Source: Calothrix sp. NIES-2100
Lineage (GTDB): Bacteria; Cyanobacteriota; Cyanobacteriia; Cyanobacteriales; Nostocaceae
DNA length: 64,000 bases
Assembly (NCBI RefSeq): GCF_002368195.1
Contig: NZ_AP018178.1
Coordinates: 1,124,238-1,188,237 of the forward strand
Direction of reading: 5' to 3'
Positions 9,615 through 19,100 of this stretch are shown here, piece after piece (the first letter of the stretch is position 1; every line of letters starts with the position of its first letter). A program made the position numbers and the translations under genes. The notes below the pieces were generated by a model. That model was not told the DNA's origin, ran no database searches, and saw nothing but the letters and a program-made list of their open reading frames with translations.

Positions 9615-9830
9615 AGGGCTGATTCATTCCCTAATAAGCTTGAAAAATCAAGGGTTCTAGCAAAATAAAATTGATGATTTTGCTACGTACGTATCGAGAA
9701 AATAGACAATTGCACTGTTATTTATGTGCTTAAAAGTCTGTTTCGTCGTTACTCATACTTATGATTTTTATCGCTAACCATCTTGACAAATCCTGTTTGA
9801 AAGGGAATGAATCGGCCCTGGGGTAACTGG
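9603..9830. mobile_element. 205-bp MITE with 18-bp terminal inverted repeats and an 11-bp target duplication
   Basis: Position 9615-9632 reads AGGGCTGATTCATTCCCT and 9802-9819 reads AGGGAATGAATCGGCCCT, inverted copies matching at 17 of 18 bases. Directly outside lie identical 11-bp direct repeats GGGGTAACTGG at 9603-9613 and 9820-9830, as expected for a target-site duplication. The interior has no coding capacity. An 11-bp duplication fits IS4-like transposases (usually 10-13 bp), so it is probably moved in trans by such an element elsewhere in the genome. Confidence 0.75.
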
Positions 9831-9873
9831 GGGTGCGAACCCCAGTGATACCGTTGGCGAATTCCCCAAACAG

Positions 9874-10294
9874 CTAAACTGAACCGAGTAGTTCAGCAAT
9901 GAAACGATTGAGAACCTTCTGAGCAGTTTTATACCCAGTAGCTTGCTTACCTAACTTCAGTTGGGACAAAATGCGATCGCGTAAAATTTCAAGTTCCTCT
10001 ATCGCCAACCCAACAGATTGTTTTGCTGCCTTATCAGATGTCTGATGAAACTCCCTCTGCCGTGTAATACTCGGTTGAGGTTCGTTTTCTTCCTGATGGG
10101 GAGCTAAAATTTCTGAGTCTTCCCGTGTAATACTTGGTAGAGCGTTATGTCTAACAATGTGTTCTAAATAGTCAGCAGGAGTTAAACCCAAACATTCAGA
10201 GGCTATCCCTAAGCTCTTCGAGGTATCATCAGTCAGTCGCAAAGAACGTACTTCACGATATTCATCATTCTTAAGCGCAAACTTTCCCTGAATA
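9874..10294 (-). pseudogene. 5'-truncated plasmid-type gene cut by the CAST end
   Basis: An open frame reads from the transposon boundary to a stop at 9874. Before the first usable start (TTG at 10242) it already encodes sensible sequence, GKFALKNDEYREVRSLRLTDD, which runs on in frame from base 10294 at the edge of the transposon; a stop appears a few codons inside the transposon. The product continues with LTDDTSKSLGIASECLGLTPADYLEHIV, then polar sequence with two copies of a PSITR motif, and a C-terminal helical region. I recall similar small proteins from cyanobacterial plasmids and accessory DNA but know no function. The missing N-terminus indicates that the element inserted into, or was joined to, an older gene here. 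Confidence 0.6.
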
Positions 10295-10520
10295 TGTCGA
10301 TTGCCAAATTAAATGACCACTTGACAAAATAATGTCCTTAAAAATATTTACCTTAAAACCCTTACTCAGTAAGGGTTTTACTATTTTAGCCTCAAAATAG
10401 CCTACTAGAAATTTATTGCCAAAATACCTGTCCTCTTTTGTAATTTTGCCAAAATATCTGTCCCCTCTTGAAAAACGCCCTGAACCAGAATTTTTACCAA
10501 AATTGACAAAATAAATGTCC
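10295..10520. repeat. tnsB-side transposon end with repeated TnsB-type sites
   Basis: The terminal TGTCGATTG is followed by imperfect repeats of the form TTGNCAAAATNNNTGTCC at 10321-10337, 10416-10433, 10446-10463 and 10503-10520. Such arrays are TnsB binding sites in Tn7-like elements. The last copy lies just upstream of the tnsB start, which would let TnsB repress its own promoter (inference). Confidence 0.85.
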
Positions 10521-10568
10521 TTTATATAGTACAATACAACTACGTTTGTATAGCACATATATGTAAAT

Positions 10569-12251
10569 ATGCTGGACGAACATTCCAATGGCGATCAAGA
10601 GCCAGAAAACGATGAGATTGTGACTGAACTATCAGCAGATAATAGGCATTTGCTGGAAATGATTCAGCAATTGCTAGAACCATGCGATCGCATCACCTAT
10701 GGAGAAAGACAAAGGGAGGTTGCAGCCAAACTAGGCAAGTCTGTGCGAACGGTACGGCGACTAGTAAAAAAATGGGAAGAGGAAGGTTTAGCTGCACTTC
10801 AAACTACGGCACGGGCTGACAAAGGCAAACATCGAATAGACACTGATTGGCAACAGTTCATCATCAAAACTTATAAGGAAGGCAATAAAGGTAGTAAGCG
10901 AATTACTCCCCAACAAGTGGCAATCAGAGTACAAGCAAGGGCGGCTGAATTAGGACAAAAAAAATATCCCAGCTATAGGACTGTGTATCGAGTTCTACAA
11001 CCGATTATTGAGCAGCAAGAACAAAAAGCAGGTGTTAGAAGTCGAGGTTGGCATGGTTCTCGATTATCAGTTAAAACCCGCGATGGCAAAGACTTATCAG
11101 TAGAATATAGCAACCATGTTTGGCAGTGTGACCATACTCGTGTAGACCTATTGCTGGTAGATCAGCATGGTGAACTTTTGGGTCGTCCTTGGCTGACAAC
11201 AGTTGTTGATACTTACTCCCGTTGCATCATGGGGATAAACTTAGGCTTTGATGCTCCGAGTTCTCAGGTAGTAGCATTAGCAGTGCGTCATGCAATTTTG
11301 CCAAAGCAGTATGGGTCAGAATATGGACTCCATGAAGAATGGGGAACCTACGGAAAACCAGAACATTTTTATACCGATGGTGGTAAAGATTTTCGCTCAA
11401 ACCATTTGCAACAGATAGGTGTGCAATTAGGGTTTGTTTGTCATTTACGCGATCGCCCCAGTGAAGGTGGCATTGTTGAGCGTCCCTTTGGGACTTTTAA
11501 CACCGACTTCTTTTCTACTTTGCCGGGATACACAGGATCAAATGTGCAGGAACGCCCAGAGCAAGCTGAGAAAGAGGCTTGTCTGACTTTACGGGAGTTG
11601 GAACATAGGTTTGTGCGCTACATCGTGGACAAATATAACCAACGTCCTGATGCTCGTCTGGGCGATCAAACCCGTTATCAACGTTGGGAAGCAGGATTAA
11701 TTGCTTCTCCTAATGTAATTTCAGAAGAGGAATTACGTATTTGCCTGATGAAGCAAACTCGACGCTCTATTTATAGAGGTGGATATCTGCAATTTGAAAA
11801 TCTGACGTATCGGGGAGAAAATTTGGCAGGTTATGCAGGTGAAAGCGTTGTACTGCGCTATGACCCCAAAGACATTACAACTTTGTTGGTTTATCGCCAT
11901 TCGGGTAATAAAGAAGAGTTTTTAGCTAGAGCATTTGCTCAGGATTTAGAAACCGAGCAATTATCTTTGGATGAGGCGAAAGCTAGTAGTCGCAAGATTC
12001 GCCAAGCAGGGAAGATGATTAGCAATCGCTCAATGTTGGCAGAGGTACGCGATCGCGAAACATTCGTTACCCAAAAGAAAACTAAAAAGGAACGCCAAAA
12101 AGCAGAACAAGCTGTAGTTGAAAAGGCTAAAAAACCTGTGCCTCTTGAACCAGAGAAAGAAATTGAAGTGGCATCTGTTGATAGTGAGTCAAAATACCAG
12201 ATGCCAGAGGTGTTTGATTACGAAGAAATGCGTGAAGAGTACGGGTGGTAG
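10569..12251 (+). CDS. tnsB: TnsB transposase (DDE integrase)
   Basis: This 560-residue DDE transposase catalyses strand transfer at the transposon ends. An N-terminal helix-turn-helix region (RQREVAAKLGKSVRTVRRLVKKWEEEG) is followed by the RNase H-like core with the catalytic Asp in HVWQCDHTRVD, the second Asp in FYTDGGKDFRS and the Glu in PSEGGIVERPFG. Next come a Mu-type beta-barrel and a basic C-terminal tail ending EEMREEYGW, the kind of tail that contacts TnsC. Length and motifs agree with V-K TnsB proteins (about 580 residues). It lies 3 bases before tnsC, so the two are co-transcribed. All catalytic residues are present and the gene appears intact. Confidence 0.96.
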   Translation: MLDEHSNGDQEPENDEIVTELSADNRHLLEMIQQLLEPCDRITYGERQREVAAKLGKSVRTVRRLVKKWEEEGLAALQTTARADKGKHRIDTDWQQFIIKTYKEGNKGSKRITPQQVAIRVQARAAELGQKKYPSYRTVYRVLQPIIEQQEQKAGVRSRGWHGSRLSVKTRDGKDLSVEYSNHVWQCDHTRVDLLLVDQHGELLGRPWLTTVVDTYSRCIMGINLGFDAPSSQVVALAVRHAILPKQYGSEYGLHEEWGTYGKPEHFYTDGGKDFRSNHLQQIGVQLGFVCHLRDRPSEGGIVERPFGTFNTDFFSTLPGYTGSNVQERPEQAEKEACLTLRELEHRFVRYIVDKYNQRPDARLGDQTRYQRWEAGLIASPNVISEEELRICLMKQTRRSIYRGGYLQFENLTYRGENLAGYAGESVVLRYDPKDITTLLVYRHSGNKEEFLARAFAQDLETEQLSLDEAKASSRKIRQAGKMISNRSMLAEVRDRETFVTQKKTKKERQKAEQAVVEKAKKPVPLEPEKEIEVASVDSESKYQMPEVFDYEEMREEYGW

Positions 12252-12254
12252 AAA

Positions 12255-13091
12255 ATGACTTCAAAACAAGCTCAAGCAATTGCCCAACAATTAGGTGATA
12301 TTCCAGTAAATGATGAAAAACTACAAGCAGAAATTCAACGATTGAATCGGAAGAGTTTTATCCCTCTAGAACAAGTAAAAATGCTCCATGACTGGTTGGA
12401 TGGAAAGCGGCAATCACGCCAATCTGGTAGGGTTTTGGGAGAGTCAAGAACAGGTAAAACAATGGGTTGTGATGCCTACAGACTCCGGCATAAACCTAAA
12501 CAAGAACCAGGAAAACCCCCTACTGTGCCTGTTGCTTATATCCAAATACCTCAAGAGTGTAGTGCGAAGGAGTTATTTGCTGCAATTATTGAGCATTTGA
12601 AATATCAAATGACAAAAGGAACAGTAGCAGAGATTAGAGAGAGAACGCTGCGGGTTCTTAAAGGATGTGGAGTGGAAATGCTGATTATTGATGAAGCTGA
12701 TCGCTTTAAACCCAAGACTTTTGCTGAAGTGCGGGATATTTTTGACAAGTTGGAAATTGCAGTGATTTTGGTGGGTACTGACAGATTAGACGCTGTAATC
12801 AAGCGAGATGAGCAAGTTTATAACCGTTTTCGTTCCTGTCATCGGTTTGGTAAGTTTTCTGGGGAAGATTTTCAGCGAACTGTGGAGATTTGGGAAAAAC
12901 AAGTTTTAAAACTGCCAGTTGCTTCTAATCTTTCCAGTAAGACGATGCTGAAGACTTTGGGTGAGACAACAGGAGGTTACATTGGGTTGCTGGATATGAT
13001 TCTGAGGGAGTCAGCAATCCGGGCATTAAAGAAAGGATTAGCAAAGATTGATTTGGAAACCTTGAAGGAAGTAGCAGCAGAGTATAAATAA
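12255..13091 (+). CDS. tnsC: TnsC AAA+ regulator ATPase
   Basis: The 278-residue AAA+ ATPase carries a P-loop GESRTGKT (near residue 62), a Walker B MLIIDEAD (near 140) and a sensor-1 segment VILVGTDR. V-K TnsC polymerises on DNA next to the Cas12k R-loop and links target recognition to TnsB. The length matches the family (about 276). The gene begins 3 bases after tnsB, and its TAA stop overlaps the ATG of tniQ by one base (TAATG), so the three genes form one translationally coupled operon. Confidence 0.96.
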   Translation: MTSKQAQAIAQQLGDIPVNDEKLQAEIQRLNRKSFIPLEQVKMLHDWLDGKRQSRQSGRVLGESRTGKTMGCDAYRLRHKPKQEPGKPPTVPVAYIQIPQECSAKELFAAIIEHLKYQMTKGTVAEIRERTLRVLKGCGVEMLIIDEADRFKPKTFAEVRDIFDKLEIAVILVGTDRLDAVIKRDEQVYNRFRSCHRFGKFSGEDFQRTVEIWEKQVLKLPVASNLSSKTMLKTLGETTGGYIGLLDMILRESAIRALKKGLAKIDLETLKEVAAEYK

Positions 13092-13600
13092 TGGAAGTCC
13101 CAGAGATTCAATCTTGGCTGTTTCAAGTCGAACCTTTAGAGGGAGAAAGTCTGAGCCACTTTTTAGGACGCTTTCGACGGACAAACGATTTAACTGCTAC
13201 TGGATTAGGCAAAGCAGCTGGACTTGGAGGCGTGATCGCACGTTGGGAGAAATTTCGGTTTAATCCCCCTCCTTCTCGCCAGCAGTTAGAGGCATTGGCT
13301 AAGGTTGTGGGGGTTAATGCTGATAGGCTAGCGCAGATGTTACCACCTGCTGGGGTGGGAATGAAAATGGAGCCAATTCGGCTCTGTGCTGCTTGTTATG
13401 TTGAATCACCTTGTCACAAAATTGAATGGCAGTTGAAGGTGACACAAGGATGTGCGAGGCACAATTTATCCTTGTTGTCAGAATGTCCAAACTGTGGTGC
13501 AAGATTTAAGGTTCCAGCAGTGTGGGTGGATGGTTGGTGTCAGCGATGTTTTCTGACTTTTGCCGATATGGTCAAGCATCAAAAGTCTATTGATTACTAA
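13091..13600 (+). CDS. tniQ: TniQ target-selection protein
   Basis: A short 169-residue TniQ of the V-K type. The N-terminus (PEIQSWLFQVEPLEGESLSHFLGRFRR) is the standard TniQ opening. It is followed by a helical DNA-binding-like segment and a zinc-binding region with paired cysteines: CAACY, then CPNCG and CQRC. TniQ caps the TnsC filament at the Cas12k-tracrRNA complex. Type I-F elements have much longer TniQ proteins that bind Cascade; this short form is diagnostic of V-K. It is the last gene of the tnsBC-tniQ operon. Confidence 0.95.
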   Translation: MEVPEIQSWLFQVEPLEGESLSHFLGRFRRTNDLTATGLGKAAGLGGVIARWEKFRFNPPPSRQQLEALAKVVGVNADRLAQMLPPAGVGMKMEPIRLCAACYVESPCHKIEWQLKVTQGCARHNLSLLSECPNCGARFKVPAVWVDGWCQRCFLTFADMVKHQKSIDY

Positions 13601-13638
13601 GTTTGTGCAATATAGTATTCAAATTTTAGCCACTAATA

Positions 13639-13684
13639 ATCCCCCCTGCTTTACTCGAAAAAGGTAACATGGGGGGATATTTTA
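13639..13684 (+). terminator. Hairpin after tniQ, likely terminator
   Basis: ATCCCCCC at 13639-13646 can pair with GGGGGGAT at 13671-13678 (8 bp, 24-nt loop), followed by ATATTTTAT. It sits 38 bases after the tniQ stop and before genes on the opposite strand. The loop is long, so confidence is moderate. Confidence 0.45.
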
Positions 13685-13741
13685 TGTTTCAACAAATAAC
13701 AGAATTCGCTACAAATTAAATTGACTCCCAGAATAATCGAA

Positions 13742-13939
13742 TTATGGAGTAATTTGCTCTGGTTGCTCGACTGCCGGATTGAAAATAATTGAGAAAGTTG
13801 CATTTGGTATCAGTTGGTGTAGAGCTTGTGAATGAGCTTCCGCATCACTCCGACGGCGAAAACGAGCAACTATCTGGTGTTGCATACTAGGAAAATGGCG
13901 GACTATACACCAAGGATTGAGCTTTTCAATGTAGGTCAC
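13742..13939 (-). CDS. Small conserved cyanobacterial protein, 65 residues
   Basis: I do not recognise a named family, although short proteins with the opening YIEKLNPWCIVRHFPS and an RFRRRSDAEAHSQAL helix look familiar from cyanobacteria. The start is GTG at 13939, supported by AGGAGGG 4-10 bases upstream, a strong ribosome site that makes translation credible. It is the first cargo gene behind the transposition operon and faces it. Any role in the element is unknown. Confidence 0.6.
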   Translation of the reverse strand: MTYIEKLNPWCIVRHFPSMQHQIVARFRRRSDAEAHSQALHQLIPNATFSIIFNPAVEQPEQITP

Positions 13940-14097
13940 AAAACCCTCCTGATAATACTTATGATTTAGCTGGTGAATTGCAGTTGATTAATAGACAAAG
14001 GTTGCTTAAACATTCTCAAAACTAAAGCCACCCTACTTTGAGAGTGGCTGGTAAAAAAATGTCAGAATGATATTGAAATTTGTTGACTTTGCGATTC

Positions 14098-14403
14098 CTA
14101 GTTATGACGTTTGAGAGAACAGAGTATCTTCAGCAATTCTTCGGGAATCTCCTCAAAGTGTTCTAGCAGAAAGTCCATGAGGGCAAGATGGCGTAAATCG
14201 CTAGACATGGGATGGCGATAATTGCGACCTTTGGAAAACCAACGCCGGACAGTTGATACTGAGCGAGAGCATATCCGAGCGATCGCTTCATGATTGACAT
14301 CCCATTTAGCATAAAAATTCTTGGGTGTCATTCCTAGTTGACAATGGCTATATAGATCAATCAAATTTTGCTCTCGTATCTGTAAAGGACGCGGATTAGT
14401 CAT
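14098..14403 (-). CDS. Small HTH-type protein
   Basis: From the ATG at 14403 the product is 101 residues. Its middle has a helix-turn-helix look: MTPKNFYAKWDVNHEAIARICSRS, then VSTVRRWFSKG, in the manner of a transposase-type or phage-type HTH. The longer open frame to 14466 lies inside the upstream gene and is rejected, because the ATG at 14403 overlaps the upstream stop (ATGA), a standard coupling arrangement. It is probably a DNA-binding partner of 14400-14918. The function is unknown. Confidence 0.6.
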   Translation of the reverse strand: MTNPRPLQIREQNLIDLYSHCQLGMTPKNFYAKWDVNHEAIARICSRSVSTVRRWFSKGRNYRHPMSSDLRHLALMDFLLEHFEEIPEELLKILCSLKRHN

Positions 14404-14918
14404 AGCATTGGTTCCGCTTCCTGCGGTTCTAAATCTTCTTCCCAGGCAATATCGGTAGATATCCAAGCGGCACTGGGGCTATCTTTGCTCAACCAAATTA
14501 GGTAGCACCAAGTCCAGCAGCAAAGATGGGGAGCAAAGCTGTAAAATCTGCCGATCGCAATTCCCCAATCGGTGTCAGAACCAATCCAACGCAATTTATC
14601 GCCGTACAAAAAGCGGGGTGTCTTTGCTGCATTCGGAAAGTCTTCGGGTAAATCAACAGAACTCGGAGAAAATTTCTGGTTAATTAATCTTGGGAGTAAA
14701 TCCTGGCGATTGAGCGCCATTGCACTCAAATAATTAGCAATCACTTCAGCATCGATACTCTGGGTTAATTGAGAAATCAACAATGCTGCTAAACTTTCTT
14801 GTTCTTGCTGTTCACAATAATTGCTGAGTTTCGCCAATAATTCAGCAATACCAAAGTCATCTAAAGCTTGTTGATAACCTCTGTATTGATCCGTTTTGTG
14901 GCAAACAGGTCTTAACAT
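14400..14918 (-). CDS. Unknown protein, first gene of a two-gene cargo operon
   Basis: The start chosen is the ATG at 14918, which has AGGAG 9 bases upstream; the frame is open back to 14960. The 172-residue product is helical in its N-terminal half (DDFGIAELLAKLSNYCEQQEQESLAALLISQLTQSID) and aromatic-rich near the C-terminus (FAPHLCCWTWCYLIWLS). No known domain is recognised. It overlaps the downstream HTH gene by 4 bases, so the two are made together. The pairing of an unknown protein with a small HTH protein recalls plasmid accessory modules, but this is only a resemblance. Confidence 0.55.
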   Translation of the reverse strand: MLRPVCHKTDQYRGYQQALDDFGIAELLAKLSNYCEQQEQESLAALLISQLTQSIDAEVIANYLSAMALNRQDLLPRLINQKFSPSSVDLPEDFPNAAKTPRFLYGDKLRWIGSDTDWGIAIGRFYSFAPHLCCWTWCYLIWLSKDSPSAAWISTDIAWEEDLEPQEAEPML

Positions 14919-15089
14919 GGAATATGTCTCCTGTGAAAGGGAGCCAGAAGCCAGCGTCATCCCTGAGAAAGTTGTGCGCTGGCTTTTGACTTATCAGTAA
15001 TTATACATAGATTTTATGTACTTCTATTTAAATTTATTTGTTTTTAGTGATTTAATATAAAAATACATAGAAAAGCTGATGATAGCCAC

Positions 15090-15263
15090 ATGGGGAAAGT
15101 AACACTAAGTATTTACATGGAAGAAGAAGACAAAGAAGCTCTGCAACAACTGGCGGATGCAGAGGAGCGTTCTTTGTCGCAAATGGCGGTGTTAATTCTC
15201 AAACGAGCGATTAGACAAGCGCAGGCAGATGGAACGATTTCACCGCCTGGTAAGGGGAAGTGA
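15090..15263 (+). CDS. Small ribbon-helix-helix-like protein, 57 residues
   Basis: An ATG at 15090 opens a 57-codon frame ending TGA at 15261-15263. The product reads as a CopG/Arc-like ribbon-helix-helix: a short strand (KVTLSIYMEEED) followed by two helices (EALQQLADAEERSLSQ, then MAVLILKRAIRQAQ). Such proteins are DNA-binding regulators or antitoxins. No toxin gene is adjacent, so it may be an orphan regulator or a remnant of a toxin-antitoxin pair. Confidence 0.6.
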   Translation: MGKVTLSIYMEEEDKEALQQLADAEERSLSQMAVLILKRAIRQAQADGTISPPGKGK

Positions 15264-15444
15264 GGCGATCGGTTATTCTGTTTGTAGAAGATAGTTAGGC
15301 TGTCCCTTTAATGAAGAGCTTGGGACTGTAAATTAATGTTGTACTCAAGAAATGATGACTAAAGATTCAGTTTGTGGTGAGAAAATCCTTGCTGAGGAAA
15401 AGGTTCTACTACGTTTACTAACTAATCAGTAGCGAGTTTTGACT

Positions 15445-16140
15445 TTATACTGAAGATGTATTAGTAGGGACTGAAGCAATCATTTTTAATAGTAAATGGT
15501 GACAACGAAATTCAACAGGATATGATTTGCCTGATGGAACTACCCGTTGGTGATCTGAGGTTTTGTGATCCCGACTTGGAAAATCTGGATGATCGCTTAA
15601 TGGGCATGGTACTTTGGTTGCAATATTGGTAAAAGCCTTGTTTGAATCACCAGAAAAAAGATAACCCAGCATTCCTCCCTCACTAGAGAATGGAGCATAT
15701 CTACAAGTCCTAAAATTGTTATTTATTTCTTTTACATATTCAGTTACATCTAGATCTGGTTTCAAAACCTTAGCTTCCAAAGGCCAAATAATTCTGTCAT
15801 TAGCTATGAGAATAAATGCAATATCATACTGCGGAGGTTGAGCTTGTGCTGATTTGCTGGTTTCAAATTCATACACTTCTTGCTGAACTTCAAAAGGTTC
15901 GTCCCCAGTCATACCCCTACGAATCCTCCACCCAAGAGCTTGAGTAATACTCCTTTCTAACTGCTCCTCTGTGCCATCAAAATTAATTTGTGATAAAAAC
16001 TCAGTAGTCAGCCTATCATAGCCTTCCCAAACAAGTTTTATCAAAATTGATATAGCATCAGGATTCCATGCTTTTGCTAATTTCACAAAATCATCTGTAT
16101 TCGGATACCTCTTTTGAAAAATATTTCCTCTTCTAGCCAC
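15445..16140 (-). CDS. PD-(D/E)xK nuclease-like partner of an N6-methylase
   Basis: The 231-residue protein has a segment that fits a restriction-endonuclease core: PPQYDIAFILIANDRIIWPLEAKVL, giving Asp...Glu-x-Lys at about residues 104-124. The start is GTG at 16140, which overlaps the 3' end of the upstream methylase gene by 8 bases, so translation is coupled. The context suggests the nuclease half of a two-gene restriction-modification unit. The assignment rests on one motif and on context; it may also be a specificity or structural subunit. Confidence 0.6.
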   Translation of the reverse strand: MARRGNIFQKRYPNTDDFVKLAKAWNPDAISILIKLVWEGYDRLTTEFLSQINFDGTEEQLERSITQALGWRIRRGMTGDEPFEVQQEVYEFETSKSAQAQPPQYDIAFILIANDRIIWPLEAKVLKPDLDVTEYVKEINNNFRTCRYAPFSSEGGMLGYLFSGDSNKAFTNIATKVPCPLSDHPDFPSRDHKTSDHQRVVPSGKSYPVEFRCHHLLLKMIASVPTNTSSV

Positions 16141-19100
16141 TATATGAATCCCCTATAACTGCTGATTCTTTATCAAATGATGTGGCAGACATCATGATAT
16201 CTGCGGCTACTTCATCAGCATCTCTTAAAGCCATTGAGCGAGTCCAGTAACGAATTTTGTCAGGTTTGATTAAATAAATAGTAGGAATATTCACCCCATT
16301 TAATTGAACAGAATCATAAATCCTCGCAACACGTTGATAAAAGATGCCACCATCTTCTATACTTCCTCTCTTCATATACAACTTATTTAAATTCTCCAAG
16401 CGTTCCATTAAGTCAGGAGAGTCAATAGGTTCAATATGTACACCATGACAATCAGGTCTATTTAGATAGATTGCGACTAAGCGAACAGGGAGAGAATTGT
16501 TAGTTATTTCCTGAAAAATGGTGGTGCAAACTTGTTTATCTTGTCCAAATCCTGCTTGAAGAACTCGCAAGAAATACTCGCAGTATGCTGTAAGTACAGG
16601 TTCATTATTATTCTGAGATTGACTATTATCTCTACGAAGAGTTCTTTGTCTTCCTGGAGAAGCAGTATCTCCTTTAAAGTCGGGTAAGGTGTAATTAAAT
16701 AGATCATTAATTAGCACCCATTCACTATCTTTGAATTCAAAAGCTTGGCGTATACGCTCATCTATATCATCAATTGTTTTTATGTTCTCCAATACTCCTA
16801 CCTGAGCTTCAGGTATTGGCATACGTAATAAATCACTTGGTTTTACCTCAGGAATATATGACGCAAAACGGCCATTTGAAAGAAACAGATAATACACAGC
16901 TAGCTTACTTTTATAGCTAAGACAAGCTGCTTCTAAGATGAAATTGTTTTCTTCAGAAGTATGTACACTGATGTAGCTACCAGAACATATAATACCTTGA
17001 TTATTTAGTGGTTCTGATTCAGTGATAGCAACCTGGAAACGACTTGATTTTTTCGACCAACTAAGTTTAATTATTAATTGTGGTAAATCAAATGCAGCCA
17101 AATTAGTTAAACGGTGTGTATATGGATCTTCATTAATAGGTAGTTGGTTTGCTACAAAGTGAGTACAAGTTCCTTCAGGAAATAGTTTAGTAAATGGTTT
17201 AGCCTCTAAAATACGTCTTCCTAAAATTGCAGTATGACGTTTTTGACGACTACCTCTGATAATTCCTTGGGATGATATAACAATATTTAGCCCTTCAAGT
17301 TTTGCAAGGCTTTGGTAGTTACTTAATCTACGAACTAAAGATAAATCACGTCTGCTTCCCCACATTAATGCTGTCCAAACTAAAGGATCTGCTAATGCTT
17401 CTTGTGGGTAAATATAATTAATATCATGTGGCTCTATGACTATATGATAGTCATCCTCATTAGTCATAACTGGCTTAGGACAAATGTATGTCAAAGGCTC
17501 ACCATCAGGAGGTATTACTGAAATGGTAATGATACAAGCTGGAGAAATAGCATCTTTGAAAAGTCCAAAACGCAATGTAGATAGGTTAACAATCTCATTA
17601 ATTTTGAACTCTGAAAAAAGCCTAGCTCGGAATTCTTGAGCAGTGCTAACCTGATTAAAGATTAAAGCAAGTGCAGGCTGAATCATTGCTACTTGTCCAC
17701 CTGCTTTGGTTAAAGCAGCGGCTTTTGGTAAAAATAATGGGCCAATATTTGTATAAGAACTTTTCCACTTATTTTTTTCAGCCCATAACTTCGCTAATGG
17801 GGTCATACTTTTTTCACCCCAAGGTGCATTACCAACAACTAAATCATATTTATTTGCATCTTGAATCGAACGAAAACCTTCTTTATCTTCATGAAAAAAA
17901 TCAGCAGCTACTAATTGACGTTCACGCAATCGGGGAAAGCGAAACTCATTCTCCCAATAATCTTGAGGCTGAACTTTATCAAGCATAGTTAGATAGAGAC
18001 TAAAAGAAGCTACTCTTACTGCTTGAGTATCTACATCAACACCAAATAAATTATTTTCTAGTAAATATTTTAAATCGCTCGGCTTAATTGTTTTTGCATG
18101 AGCTTGTTCCCATCTATAAATTAACCGCTGGAATGCTTTTACGAGAAAAATTCCTGAACCACAAGCAGGATCAAGAATCTTGATATCCCATTCCTGACTA
18201 TCCCAAGGTAAAACACCATCTAGTACAAAATCAACTATGTGTTCTGGTGTGTAATGAATTCCTGTACCAGATTCCTTACTTACAAATTCTTCATATATAC
18301 TGCTAATAAAATCTAAAGGTATAACGTCAAAGTGGTAATATGGCCAAAGGCTTATTTGTCCACTTTCCATATCTACATCACCACTGACGAAATCAGCAAG
18401 TATATTGAGATGATTATCTTTTACTTTGTCTTCTTCTGTTTGCCATTCCGCTTCACGTTCTTCTTCGGTAGCTCCTTTACCTGGGAATAAATCACCATTG
18501 AACTTACCATTGAGCCAACGGAAAAATTTATAAATATCTCTATTATTTCTTAATATCTCAGGCAAATTAGAGTATCTAGCTGATAATTCTCCAATCCTAT
18601 ATAAATGATCAAGTAAGTTTGTATTTAGACCAGGATTTCCTTCAGAATCTTGGCGATCAAAAAGGAATTGAATAAAAATAATTCTTGCTAATAAATCATG
18701 AATTGTATTATCATCAAGTTCATTTTGTTGAAGTTTCTGCCGAACACTTTTCAGGTTTCTCAATAGCATCTGGTCAGCGGCTTGGCTTCGTTGAAATCGC
18801 TGGCTATGTTCTTGGAAAAATTGACCTGATACCAAATCAGCCCAGTGTAGGCGCAGCGTTTCAGCGGCTTGTACTGAAAGAGAAGGCTGATTGAATAATT
18901 GAAGTTCTTGTCTAGAAACTTCAATTACTGGATGGATAATATCTTCTGCTGTTGGTGGTTCTTCGTAGCACGTCCAAATTCTTAATCGGTTAGGTTCTGC
19001 TGTAATTAATGATGGTGTACGAGAAAAACTCCAAGCAAGTCTATAGGTTTTTCTTAATGTGTCTTCTGATACTTCGTTTTGAAAGTCGCACACCAGAGCA

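Noticed and set aside
10271..10588. 105-codon open frame on the minus strand
   Set aside because: It runs through the TnsB-site repeats of the transposon end (repeated DRYFG units are the repeat read in frame) and the tnsB promoter.
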